DNA of 64,000 nucleotides, from contig NZ_OY782498.1 of assembly GCF_963677845.1 (NCBI RefSeq), positions 10,001 to 74,000 of the forward strand. The letters are read 5' to 3'. Both the position numbers and the translations under genes were made by a program. The DNA comes from an uncultured Pseudodesulfovibrio sp. (lineage in GTDB: Bacteria; Desulfobacterota; Desulfovibrionia; Desulfovibrionales; Desulfovibrionaceae). Shown here in pieces: positions 33,865 to 42,513 of the stretch (positions are counted from its first letter, which is position 1; each line of letters opens with the position of its first letter). Below the pieces are notes generated by a model. It worked only from the letters and a program-made list of their open reading frames with translations. It ran no database searches and was not told where the DNA came from.

Positions 33865-34833
33865 ATGTCGGACATCCAAACATTCGAAGCCGAACCGCTT
33901 GTCCCTTCGAGCAATCCAGGCCACGTCTTTTTTCATTGCCCGAAACCTATCGGCACCGGAAACTTTTCCATGGAATCCTTTGCGTCAGGGTTGAATTTGG
34001 TGGTCATGGATGTTGCTTTTAACAAACCGGCCGTCATTCACCAGCAATGCTCATCGCAATCTGTGGGGATGGGTTTTATTCTCAGGGGACATTCCGAATC
34101 GGCTTCCCCATCCTACAAACGGTCTATGAAGGTCGTTCCGAATATGAATGGTCATTTTGTCTTTCCTGAAACCGTTGATATGAGAGTTAAAATTTTTCCG
34201 GAAAGGTGCCAAAAGGTGTGGATCCTCATGAATAAGAACGCCTTGATTAATATGACTCGTGATGACGAGGAATCCTTTTCCCTTTTTTGGGAAGGGCTAC
34301 AGCAGCAAAAAACGATTGTCGCGTCGGACAAGCTTACTTCCGTCATGCGCCATACCTTGCTTCAGGTCTTGAACTGCCCGTACCGAGGAAAGGTCCGATC
34401 CCTGTTTCTGGAGAGCAAGACTCTGGAGCTGATGAGTTACAAGCTTGAACAGATTCAAAATAGTCGTCGGAAAGGAATGAGCAGGACAGCTACGGTGAGG
34501 CCTGCCGATGAAGAGCGAGTTCAATATGCTGCTGATTTGCTGGTTCAGGATATGCAGAGCCCACCGGATCTTTCTGCCTTATGCAGTGCCGTCGGTCTGA
34601 GTCGCAGTAAGCTCCATTCCTCTTTTAGACTCGTGCATGGGTGCACCCCTTTGGAGTACCTGCGCGACTATAGACTTGCCTCCGCCAAAAAGATGCTGAA
34701 AGAAGGGCGCTGCAATGTCAACGAGGCTGCCTACTGGGTCGGCTACGAAAGTGTCGGTTATTTCTCCAAGCTTTTTTCGGCGCGTTTTTTGAAAACCCCG
34801 AAGGAATTTCTTCGCACGAACAGCCGTTGTTGA
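33865..34833 (+). CDS. AraC-family regulator, probably siderophore-uptake related (PchR-like)
   Basis: A 322-aa protein with an N-terminal ligand-binding region (about 1-200) and a C-terminal double helix-turn-helix AraC domain (about 215-320, with DLSALCSAVGLSRSKLHSSFRLVHGCTPLEYLRDYRLASAKKML and WVGYESVGYFSKLFSARF). PchR/YbtA-type AraC regulators sense ferri-siderophores and activate TonB-receptor genes, and a TonB receptor follows 207 nt downstream. A Fur box overlaps its leader. Identification as PchR-like rests on context and is an inference. No strong ribosome-binding site precedes ATG 33865. Confidence 0.82.
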   Translation: MSDIQTFEAEPLVPSSNPGHVFFHCPKPIGTGNFSMESFASGLNLVVMDVAFNKPAVIHQQCSSQSVGMGFILRGHSESASPSYKRSMKVVPNMNGHFVFPETVDMRVKIFPERCQKVWILMNKNALINMTRDDEESFSLFWEGLQQQKTIVASDKLTSVMRHTLLQVLNCPYRGKVRSLFLESKTLELMSYKLEQIQNSRRKGMSRTATVRPADEERVQYAADLLVQDMQSPPDLSALCSAVGLSRSKLHSSFRLVHGCTPLEYLRDYRLASAKKMLKEGRCNVNEAAYWVGYESVGYFSKLFSARFLKTPKEFLRTNSRC

Positions 34834-35040
34834 TTCTTTTTTTGCAACACCCATTCTTACTTTTACGCGATTTCGCGCCTTTAACGTCCATTTTTGGCTG
34901 ATAAGAGCCGATTTTATCATTTTTACAGACGATCGTGGGTAAAATTTGGACGTTTGTGCCACTCAATATTGTCGGATTTTGCTAACAGTTTCACCTTACT
35001 GCTGAAGGGCTATTCAGAATTTCATAAATAAGGAGAAACA

Positions 35041-37107
35041 ATGTTTGCACGATATGTCACTCTTGCCGTCGCATTGACGACGCTTTTTCTTTTCACGAGT
35101 CATGCCTTTGCAGAGGGTGATCAGGAAGTGAGGTTGAAAGGGGTAACAGTCACGGCTCAGAAACGGGAGGAGAATGTTCAGGATGTTCCCGTCAGCATGA
35201 ATGTTGTCACGGGAATTGATATTGAGGAAGCTCGGATTACTGATTTGTCGGAATTGATTCAGTATACTCCTAATGTATTTTCAACCCAGTCACTCGATAA
35301 TCGGTCCATGGTCATACGAGGGATATCAACCATGAATACCGCATTAAGTCCGGCAGTTGGTCTTTTTGTCGATGATATCCCGTATGCCATTAATAGAATG
35401 CAAAACCCTGCCCTTTTGGATGTCGAACGAGTCGAGGTTTTACGCGGTCCTCAAGGCACTTTGTACGGCAAAAATACAGAATCCGGCGCTGTTAATATCA
35501 TCACCCGGCAGCCGGACAACGAGTTGCGCGGCAAAATCTTTGGTGAATACGGATTTTATGACATAGGCAAAGCCGTCCCCCTATACCGAGCGGGTGGTAA
35601 CGTGAGCGGTCCTATTCTTGAAGACGAGCTGTTTGTTGCTGTCGCGTTCCAGGGTAAAACCTCTGATAGTTACATGGAAAATATTTATGATGGGGACAAA
35701 AGTGCTGCCGAGTATGATCAGAAGCTCGGCAGGGTTTCTTTGCGTTGGACTCCTGCACAGGTGTGGGATATTTCGTTCATCGTGGATGCAGAGAAAAATA
35801 GGAATAAATATGCATGGTTGCGATATGAATCTGGCGCCGGAGCCAGCGACAAGCATAAGTCCAACTGGAATGGCGGAAACGACTGGGACACGGACAGTAA
35901 TAATCAAGTTCTCAAAGCCAAATACAGCGGCAAACATTTCGACCTGCTTTCCATTACAAGCCGAAGCGATTATCGGACCGAAATTCTCAATGACGCGGAC
36001 TTCGGCCCTTTTAATTTTGGAAATCAAGACTTCACGTTCGACAGCGTTTCCTACAATCAAGAACTCAGGCTGTCGTCTCCCAATGATGGGAAAGCGTTGG
36101 AATGGTTGGTCGGCCTTTTCGGTTCCAAGGACAAGACGTTTGCGAAATCACACACCCCCGCATATTTCGCGGTGCGCGATACGGATATAGATATCGGAAC
36201 AGTGGCCGTCTTCGGGCAGGCCACATATACACTGTTTGACAGTCTGCATCTGACTGTGGGGACTCGTTACGAACATCAGAATTTGGAAGGAAAACAAACC
36301 AACCAATTTGCTGCAACGCCCAAGTATTCTCATTCAGAGACTAATGATGAGTTCTTGCCGAAGTTATCGATAGCTTATGACTTGACTGATGATATCATGG
36401 CTTATGGAACGTATTCCAAGGGATTCCTGTCCGGAGGGTACAACTTCCACATGGGGAACAATGCTGATGACATGTATTTCAAGCCAGAACATACTACCAG
36501 CTATGAAGCCGGCTTCAAGTCTGTTTTCTGGGATAGCCGTCTTACCGTCAACGCCGCACTTTTCCACATCGACATCAAGGATAAGCAGGTGATTGAATGG
36601 CCGGTTGGTGGTGCTCCTACACTGAGACGGGTTTCGAATGCCGCTCAGGCGTCCTCCAACGGACTTGAGTTGGAAGTTTCGGCTCGTCCATGGAACGAAA
36701 TCGAGTTTTTTGGTGGAGTTGGATACACTGAGGCCAAATTTGACAACTGGGTAGCACCGCGTCCTGGCGGCAACAGTTTTGATTACAAAGGCAAATATTT
36801 ACCCAACGCCCCCAAGTATACCTACAATCTGGGAGCGCAATATCGGGCCATGAACGGTCTGTTCCTGCGGGGTGATCTTCTGGGAACAGGGAGTTATTAC
36901 TGCGACTCGGAAAACACCCAAAAGGTGGACGGGTATAAGACCGTGAACCTCAAGGTCGGTTATTCATGGGAAGATGTTGATGCCGTTTTGTGGGCGAACA
37001 ACGTGTTCAACGAAAGCTACGTCGTCAGCCGGATGGCTTATATGGGGTCACTCGTTCAAGACGGGGAACCTCGGAGCACCGGTCTGACTTTGACTTACAG
37101 ATTCTAA
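35041..37107 (+). CDS. TonB-dependent outer-membrane receptor
   Basis: A 688-aa receptor with a signal peptide (1-24, ending SHAFA), a TonB-box-like LKGVTVTAQKREEN start, a plug domain (about 40-150, with VPVSMNVVTGIDIEEARI, MVIRGIS and VEVLRGPQGTLYGKNTESGAVNIITRQP) and a 22-strand-type barrel ending in the aromatic C-terminus LTLTYRF. Such receptors import ferri-siderophores, cobalamin or other chelates with TonB energy. The Fur box and AraC regulator upstream favour an iron chelate. Ligand unknown. AAGGAG precedes the ATG. No TonB/ExbBD genes lie in the window. Confidence 0.93.
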   Translation: MFARYVTLAVALTTLFLFTSHAFAEGDQEVRLKGVTVTAQKREENVQDVPVSMNVVTGIDIEEARITDLSELIQYTPNVFSTQSLDNRSMVIRGISTMNTALSPAVGLFVDDIPYAINRMQNPALLDVERVEVLRGPQGTLYGKNTESGAVNIITRQPDNELRGKIFGEYGFYDIGKAVPLYRAGGNVSGPILEDELFVAVAFQGKTSDSYMENIYDGDKSAAEYDQKLGRVSLRWTPAQVWDISFIVDAEKNRNKYAWLRYESGAGASDKHKSNWNGGNDWDTDSNNQVLKAKYSGKHFDLLSITSRSDYRTEILNDADFGPFNFGNQDFTFDSVSYNQELRLSSPNDGKALEWLVGLFGSKDKTFAKSHTPAYFAVRDTDIDIGTVAVFGQATYTLFDSLHLTVGTRYEHQNLEGKQTNQFAATPKYSHSETNDEFLPKLSIAYDLTDDIMAYGTYSKGFLSGGYNFHMGNNADDMYFKPEHTTSYEAGFKSVFWDSRLTVNAALFHIDIKDKQVIEWPVGGAPTLRRVSNAAQASSNGLELEVSARPWNEIEFFGGVGYTEAKFDNWVAPRPGGNSFDYKGKYLPNAPKYTYNLGAQYRAMNGLFLRGDLLGTGSYYCDSENTQKVDGYKTVNLKVGYSWEDVDAVLWANNVFNESYVVSRMAYMGSLVQDGEPRSTGLTLTYRF

Positions 37108-37200
37108 TTATGAGTGTTGTCCGCATGGCGTGAAGTACACTGTACGGACAGCTTCTTTTTATTCGATCATGAAAATACTCAATGAAAAAGGAAAGAGAAA

Positions 37201-38082
37201 ATGAAAATAGTATCTCAAGCTATTATAGCCTTGTTGCTGCTGGTTGCTCCCGCCCATGCGCATATGTTGTGGGTGAATGCCTTTGAATCCTTCGCGCATA
37301 AGCCCGGTCACACCACGGTATCTATCGGGTGGGGGCACTCCCTACCCATTGATGACATGACGAATAGTGTGAATGCCAGAACCGTCGTCAAGGATTTCTC
37401 TTTGATCGATCCGACCGGCAAAGTTATTTCATTACATATTCCTGCGTCAAAAGTGACAAAGCCCTTTGCAAAAACGTCTGATGTTGGGATTTTTGATGCA
37501 GACACCGCTTGTCAGAAGATCTTATTTAACAAGAACACAACACCCGGTACATATCTGGCGGCGGCAAAAACGGAAATTAAATCATATACCCGGTACATCG
37601 ACTCCAAAGGACGAACTCGTCTGGCTTTGAAGCCTCAAAATGAGGTTAAGGATATCGAGAAGGTGCTGTTTTCCGTCCAATATCAGGCTTTTGCCAAATC
37701 GTATTTTTCTGTAGAAAAATGGATCAGTCCCAAACCTGTGGGGCATGGGTTGGAAATTACTCCCCTGACTGATCTTTCCAATGTGAAAGTGGGTGATTTG
37801 GTGGAAGTGGATGTCCGTTTTCTGGGAAAACCATTATCGTACGGCCCTACCGGAATTGAATATGTGACAGCATTCAGCCCTTCATTTGGGCAGGGGAAGG
37901 GATTTGAGCTGTTCTCATATATATCTGAAGGAAAAGCCCAGTTCGAGGTGCAAAGTGTCGGGCAATGGGTTGTGAATGTTTTTCATAACGAACCCGTAAC
38001 AAAAGACGGTCCACTGAAAGACCTTTATGGAAAGGTGACGTCGGTCAATTACGGGGCCACCCTGACCTTTACCGCAAAATAA
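37201..38082 (+). CDS. DUF4198 periplasmic protein
   Basis: A 293-aa exported protein with a signal peptide (1-21, ending APAHA) directly followed by His-rich H-M-L-W-V-N at the mature N-terminus, the usual DUF4198 start. Beta-rich domains follow, with PVGHGLEITPLTDLSNVKVGDLVEVDV (about 179-205) as a family hallmark. DUF4198 proteins are often encoded beside metal-uptake genes and are thought to bind metals in the periplasm. Here it lies 93 nt downstream of the TonB receptor on the same strand. GGAAAGAG precedes the ATG. A role in processing the imported chelate is an inference. Confidence 0.84.
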   Translation: MKIVSQAIIALLLLVAPAHAHMLWVNAFESFAHKPGHTTVSIGWGHSLPIDDMTNSVNARTVVKDFSLIDPTGKVISLHIPASKVTKPFAKTSDVGIFDADTACQKILFNKNTTPGTYLAAAKTEIKSYTRYIDSKGRTRLALKPQNEVKDIEKVLFSVQYQAFAKSYFSVEKWISPKPVGHGLEITPLTDLSNVKVGDLVEVDVRFLGKPLSYGPTGIEYVTAFSPSFGQGKGFELFSYISEGKAQFEVQSVGQWVVNVFHNEPVTKDGPLKDLYGKVTSVNYGATLTFTAK

Positions 38083-38128
38083 GTTGAGCCGTTAAGCGGC
38101 TGCTTCAGGTGTTTGTCAGGCGGTTGAA

Positions 38129-39490
38129 TTAGCCTGTCTCACCATGAAGCAGTCGTTTCCATTTTCGAGCTTTTTCCCAGTTGAATCCACCGGGGACACA
38201 GGGCCAGATGGAGTTGTTTTGGAATAGCGGGTCATCGGCTAGTGGGTATGGGCTAACTGTGCAGGCAGTCTCAAACATGGGTGAACCGGGAATGGGCGTG
38301 TAATGTGCTAGGTGTGGTCGGAATCCAAAGGCGCGGACATGCTCAACTGCATGGGCTACATTGTCGAGGTCCTGATTTGGCAGGCCAAACAGAATATAGA
38401 CGCCGATGTCGTCAAGATCGAATCCGGCATCCAGAAGGTTGCGAGCGCCGGATTCCCACTCTTCGCGGGTGAGTTTGACGTCGTTGCGGTGGTCAAAATC
38501 TGTGGTCTCCAGTCCGAGTCGAACAGTGTGTAAACCGGCTGCCTTGAGTCTGGTGCAGACCTCTGGTGTAAGCCTACGGATGTGCATGGCGTTGGGCGTG
38601 TGCAGTCGGAGGTCTGGAGCGTGTTCGGTTATTTGATCAAGCACCGGCCAGAGCCATTGCTTCGGGTTGACAAGCAGGGCATCGTCATAAAAGGAGAAGT
38701 CTCGTACTCCTCGGTCATACTCTGATTGTATCGATCGCATGATCGCATTGGGCGACCCTTGGCAGAAGTTGGGGTACAGAGCATGACTCGCGCAGTATTC
38801 GCAGGAAAATGGGCAGCCTCTTGATCCGAGAATAATCGAGTATGATGGGTCTTCGTATAAATCGAGTGCTAATGAAAGTCCTGCATTGTCGGGCAATTGT
38901 GGAATCGATGAATTAATGCGACTCCAGAAATCAGCCCAGTTGTCTGAACGTTCAAGCGGGCCTTGTTGCAGGTGTGCGTTCGCGTGTTTTTTTGCATGGT
39001 CCGCACACAGGGAGGCATAACCGCCGCCCAGAAAACGGGGCGTATCCGGCCAGAGTTCAGCGGCCATGTCGAGTACGTCCAGCGCGCCGGGATACCAGTA
39101 GGTCATGATGGATGAGACCATGACTGCATCAGGTTTGGGATCAAGCGCGGTCAGTGCTTCGCGTACCTGTTCGTGTGGCAGTCCATAGCGAGAGAATCGT
39201 CGGTCCATGAAAGACAGTTGCTCGGGGAGTGCTATTTCTTCCTTGGGATAATGGCCGGTGCCGTACTTGCCCGGTTTGGGCCAATGCATGTCTCCCCATG
39301 TGGGGTTCAGGCAGTCCATTAGGGCCACGGATGCTCCCGCCCTGCGCACCATGTCAAGGCAGGCGAGTAAGCCCACAGGCCGCGACCAGACATTGAAGGC
39401 AGCGAAGTCATGTATCCATGGATTGATGCCGAGAATGCGGGGGCCGTCCCCTTCGGTCCAGGGAATATGTGGAAAATCAGGTTTGGTCAC
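38129..39490 (-). CDS. B12-binding-type radical SAM protein
   Basis: A 453-aa radical SAM enzyme. An N-terminal region (about 15-190) resembles the cobalamin-binding-like domain of this class (LACLDMVRRAGASVALMDCLNP and PDAVMVSSIMTYWYPG). The SAM core carries the cluster motif CPFSCEYC (Cys-x3-Cys-x2-Cys, about residues 225-232) and GLETTDFDHRNDVKL, and the C-terminal part is long. The reaction is unknown. The start is GTG 39490, 4 nt after the upstream 58-aa gene. It is the last gene of a four-gene minus-strand operon with pgeF and a folate enzyme. Confidence 0.87.
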   Translation of the reverse strand: MTKPDFPHIPWTEGDGPRILGINPWIHDFAAFNVWSRPVGLLACLDMVRRAGASVALMDCLNPTWGDMHWPKPGKYGTGHYPKEEIALPEQLSFMDRRFSRYGLPHEQVREALTALDPKPDAVMVSSIMTYWYPGALDVLDMAAELWPDTPRFLGGGYASLCADHAKKHANAHLQQGPLERSDNWADFWSRINSSIPQLPDNAGLSLALDLYEDPSYSIILGSRGCPFSCEYCASHALYPNFCQGSPNAIMRSIQSEYDRGVRDFSFYDDALLVNPKQWLWPVLDQITEHAPDLRLHTPNAMHIRRLTPEVCTRLKAAGLHTVRLGLETTDFDHRNDVKLTREEWESGARNLLDAGFDLDDIGVYILFGLPNQDLDNVAHAVEHVRAFGFRPHLAHYTPIPGSPMFETACTVSPYPLADDPLFQNNSIWPCVPGGFNWEKARKWKRLLHGETG

Positions 39491-39494
39491 AACA

Positions 39495-39671
39495 TTACCG
39501 CGTCAGGAAGTTGGACAGAATGGACAATCCGAGCATCACGATAACGATGATCAACAGTACGTTGGTCCATTTGTCACGGCGGTGCGCTCGTTCCACCTTG
39601 GATTTGGTGAATTGGCTGATAATGAGAAAGATCAGTCCGAGTACGATGATGAGTTTGATAAATAAGCCCAT
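39495..39671 (-). CDS. 58-aa membrane protein
   Basis: A small ORF that reads M-G-L-F-I-K-L-I-I-V-L-G-L-I-F-L-I-I-S-Q, then a basic loop (KSKVERAHRRDKWTN), then a second helix (VLLIIVIVMLGLSIL). It is a two-helix hairpin with the basic loop predicted cytosolic. A GGAG lies 7 nt before the ATG, and it is 3 nt after pgeF and 4 nt before the radical SAM gene. That tight packing in an operon is the main evidence that it is real. Function unknown. Confidence 0.72.
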   Translation of the reverse strand: MGLFIKLIIVLGLIFLIISQFTKSKVERAHRRDKWTNVLLIIVIVMLGLSILSNFLTR

Positions 39672-39674
39672 GGT

Positions 39675-40442
39675 TTATTCTCCACGTATCCAGATAATAC
39701 CCGCTTGCCGGCCGGTATCTCGGTTCGGGGTCTTGCAGGCTTTGCGGTATGAGAAAAAGGTATCGTCCAAGCCCATGGTGCAGAGATCCATGCCGAAGAT
39801 TTGATTTTCAGGCAGTCCTGCATCCATGAGTTGGTCGCGGGTAATCTGCCACAGGTTCACGGTGTTGGTGGATCTATTGAAATATTTTTTGAAGTTTGGA
39901 CCAAAATCTGAATCAAAATTGATGAATTCGGCAGCGTCAGGACCAAGGGACGGGCCGCGTACTGCGAAGATGTCTTTGGGCTTGAGATTGTACTGTTCGC
40001 AAAAACGACGGACTCCAGAGCCGGGGAAGTTGATCTTGTTGCCGCGCCAGCCAGCGTGAAGGCCGGCGATATATTTGCCGGAACGATGGGCGAGCAGGAT
40101 GGGCTGACAGTCTGCGGTCTTGATGACCAGTCCAATACCGGGAGTGGCCGTGGTCAAGCCATCTCCGTCGAGAGTCGCGTGGATTTCGGGCTGTGTTGGT
40201 TCCAGGTCACAATGAATTATGTCGCCGTGAATTTGGTTCAGTTCGCACCAGCCGTTCAATTCCAGACGGTTAAAAATGGCGCGTCGATTGTTTTGCACGG
40301 CCTGTTCGTCGTCGTTGACGTCAAAGGAGAGATTCGCCGAATCGTGGGGTGGTTCGGAGATTCCGCCCCGGCGAGAGGTGAAGGCGCAGGCAACATTGGG
40401 GATGTCGATGAACTGATAGGGGAAGAACGCTATGGCCGCCAT
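39675..40442 (-). CDS. pgeF: Purine nucleoside phosphorylase/laccase-domain protein (YfiH/PgeF family)
   Basis: A 255-aa multicopper-oxidase-like YfiH/DUF152 protein. Family members act on purine nucleosides and, in E. coli, correct peptidoglycan by removing wrongly placed L-Ser. Signature motifs: TSRRGGISEPPHDSANLSFDVNDD (about 22-45), NQIHGD with the metal-binding His, IKTADCQPILL with the active Cys, and LHAGWRG with the second His. The start ATG 40442 has AAGGAA. Its start overlaps the end of the folate gene by 13 nt, so translation is coupled. Confidence 0.9.
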   Translation of the reverse strand: MAAIAFFPYQFIDIPNVACAFTSRRGGISEPPHDSANLSFDVNDDEQAVQNNRRAIFNRLELNGWCELNQIHGDIIHCDLEPTQPEIHATLDGDGLTTATPGIGLVIKTADCQPILLAHRSGKYIAGLHAGWRGNKINFPGSGVRRFCEQYNLKPKDIFAVRGPSLGPDAAEFINFDSDFGPNFKKYFNRSTNTVNLWQITRDQLMDAGLPENQIFGMDLCTMGLDDTFFSYRKACKTPNRDTGRQAGIIWIRGE

Positions 40443-41011
40443 AATTCCTTGTCCGTGCAGACCGCGTGCATGGGTTTGTCCCATGGTTCGGTGGGGAGAG
40501 CTTCCACGAATTGAAAATCGTAGCCAATGCCCACGGTCAGAGTGTTTTGCATGTTTGCAGTGGTTAAAAGCCGGTCATAGTAGCCGCCGCCAAAGCCGAG
40601 TCGATTGCCAGCGCGGTCAAATCCAACACCGGGAATGAGAGCGATGTCCGGGCAGAAATCCTGTTTGGGCGGACATTTCTCTGCGTCCGGTTCCATGATG
40701 GAGAACGGACCGGGCGTGAGGTCACCCTCACACGTTGCGCAGGCCAGATCCATCTTGCCGTTTGCGCCGGGATGACATCGTGGCAGGAGTACTCGACAGT
40801 CACGTTGCCATAGTTCGGTGACCAAAGGACGCAAATCCACTTCCCCCCTGATGGGCCAGTATATGAGTGCTTCGGTGGCGTCCTTCCATCGTGGCAGGGT
40901 ACGAATGTGTTCCAAGACCTTTCGGCTGGCATCACACACCTGTTCCGGGGTGAGGCTGTCACGTTGTTTCAGAAGCGTTGTACGCAACGTCTGTTTGTCC
41001 ATCCCTTTCAT
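40430..41011 (-). CDS. 5-formyltetrahydrofolate cyclo-ligase
   Basis: A 193-aa enzyme that converts 5-formyl-THF to 5,10-methenyl-THF using ATP. Family motifs: an N-terminal LRTTLLKQRDSLTPEQ, YWPIRGEVDLRPLV, and the catalytic P-loop-like GVGFDRAGNRLGFGGGYYDRLL (about 138-159). The start is ATG 41011, with a near-equal ATG at 41002. It is the first gene of the operon. I looked for a 6S RNA here because of its common linkage with this gene elsewhere, and saw none in the 122-bp upstream gap. Confidence 0.93.
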   Translation of the reverse strand: MKGMDKQTLRTTLLKQRDSLTPEQVCDASRKVLEHIRTLPRWKDATEALIYWPIRGEVDLRPLVTELWQRDCRVLLPRCHPGANGKMDLACATCEGDLTPGPFSIMEPDAEKCPPKQDFCPDIALIPGVGFDRAGNRLGFGGGYYDRLLTTANMQNTLTVGIGYDFQFVEALPTEPWDKPMHAVCTDKELWRP

Positions 41012-41133
41012 GAGGAATGTCTATCATGCACGCTCGGGACAATCCAGCATGGAGAATATCCCTGCTTGGGTTTCGGACCGTCTTGTTGTATCGTATCCGG
41101 CGATATCAACGAAACTGATCGAGCGGAGTACTG

Positions 41134-42513
41134 ATGGCTGCGAATATACTGGTTTTAGACGACGAAAAAAACTATCTGCTCATCCTTGAGACTATTCTGG
41201 AGGACGAAGGGTTCAACGTGACCACTTTGTCAGACCCGGAAATGGGGTTGGCCTACCTTGAAGACTCCGAGGTAGACATTGTCCTGACCGACATGAAAAT
41301 GCCCGGCCTGACAGGACAGGATGTGCTGGAACATTGTAAAAAGAACTATCCGCATATTCCGGTGCTGATCATGACCGCTTTCGGGTCGATCGAAGCCGCG
41401 GTGGAAGCCATGCGAATTGGTGCATTCGATTACATCACCAAACCCTTTGCCAACGAAGAACTGTTGCTTTCCATTTCCAAGGCCGAGCAGTTTGCGGCCA
41501 CACAGCAGGAGAACATTCGGCTGAAACGGGAAATCCGTGACCGCTATTCCAAGGACAATATTATTGCGCGTGGCAAGGGCATGCAGCAGGTCATGGATAT
41601 GGTGGACCGGGCTGCGCCTTCTAAATCCACGGTACTCATTCTCGGTGAATCCGGTACAGGTAAGGAACTTATCGCCCGTTCAATTCATACTTCATCTCCG
41701 CGCCGGGAAGCCCCGTTTGTCACGGTCAACTGCATGGCACTGAACCCCGGTGTGTTGGAGTCAGAACTTTTCGGCCATGAAAAAGGGTCCTTTACCGGTG
41801 CTACGGCCATGCGCAAAGGTCGTTTTGAGCAAGCCAACAAAGGGACACTTTTTCTCGACGAAATCGGCGAACTGACCCCGGAATTGCAGGTTAAGCTGTT
41901 GCGCGTTTTGCAGGAACATCAGATCGAGCGCGTTGGTGGTGCCGAGACCTTTGACGTGGATATTCGCATCGTGGCCGCCACCAATAAGAATTTGCAGGAG
42001 GCTGTTGCCAAGGGCGAATTTCGCGAGGACCTGTTTTATCGACTTAATGTGGTTTCCGTATTTATGCCCCCCTTGCGCGAACGGCGTGAGGACATTCCGC
42101 TGTTGGCTGCACATTTTCTGGAAAAATATACCAAGGAAAATGAGGTTGAGATCAGTGGTTTTTCTTCCGGTGCCATGGATTATCTGACCGCCTACGAATG
42201 GCCTGGTAACGTTCGTCAGCTTGAGAACGTGGTGGAGAGATGCACTGTCTTGTCACGGGCTGATGTTATTCATGCAGATGACTTGCCGCCCGAAATCAAG
42301 GATGAGGATGCACAGTTCAAGTCTGCTGTTGATTTGCTGCCTACCAAGTTGAACTTGGCTGACACCATGGATAAAATTGAAGGTGCACTGGTGAAGCGCG
42401 CTTTGGTCAAAACCGAGTTCGTGCAGGTCAAGGCAGCTGAGATGCTTGGTTTGTCCAAGTCGAATCTTCAATATAAACTCAAGAAATACAGCCTGTCCGG
42501 CAAAGCGAAATAA
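41134..42513 (+). CDS. Sigma-54-dependent NtrC-family response regulator
   Basis: A 459-aa three-domain regulator: a receiver (1-120, acidic pair LDDEK, Asp53 in LTDMKMPGLTG, Lys in ITKPF); an AAA+ domain with Walker A GESGTGKE (about 171-178), sigma-54 contact loop GSFTGA (usual GAFTGA with Ala to Ser), Walker B LFLDEIGEL; and a C-terminal Fis-type HTH (VKAAEMLGLSKSNLQYKLKKY). It activates sigma-54 promoters when phosphorylated. GGAG precedes the ATG. The ATP-grasp gene starts at the very next base after its stop. No cognate kinase is adjacent. Confidence 0.94.
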   Translation: MAANILVLDDEKNYLLILETILEDEGFNVTTLSDPEMGLAYLEDSEVDIVLTDMKMPGLTGQDVLEHCKKNYPHIPVLIMTAFGSIEAAVEAMRIGAFDYITKPFANEELLLSISKAEQFAATQQENIRLKREIRDRYSKDNIIARGKGMQQVMDMVDRAAPSKSTVLILGESGTGKELIARSIHTSSPRREAPFVTVNCMALNPGVLESELFGHEKGSFTGATAMRKGRFEQANKGTLFLDEIGELTPELQVKLLRVLQEHQIERVGGAETFDVDIRIVAATNKNLQEAVAKGEFREDLFYRLNVVSVFMPPLRERREDIPLLAAHFLEKYTKENEVEISGFSSGAMDYLTAYEWPGNVRQLENVVERCTVLSRADVIHADDLPPEIKDEDAQFKSAVDLLPTKLNLADTMDKIEGALVKRALVKTEFVQVKAAEMLGLSKSNLQYKLKKYSLSGKAK

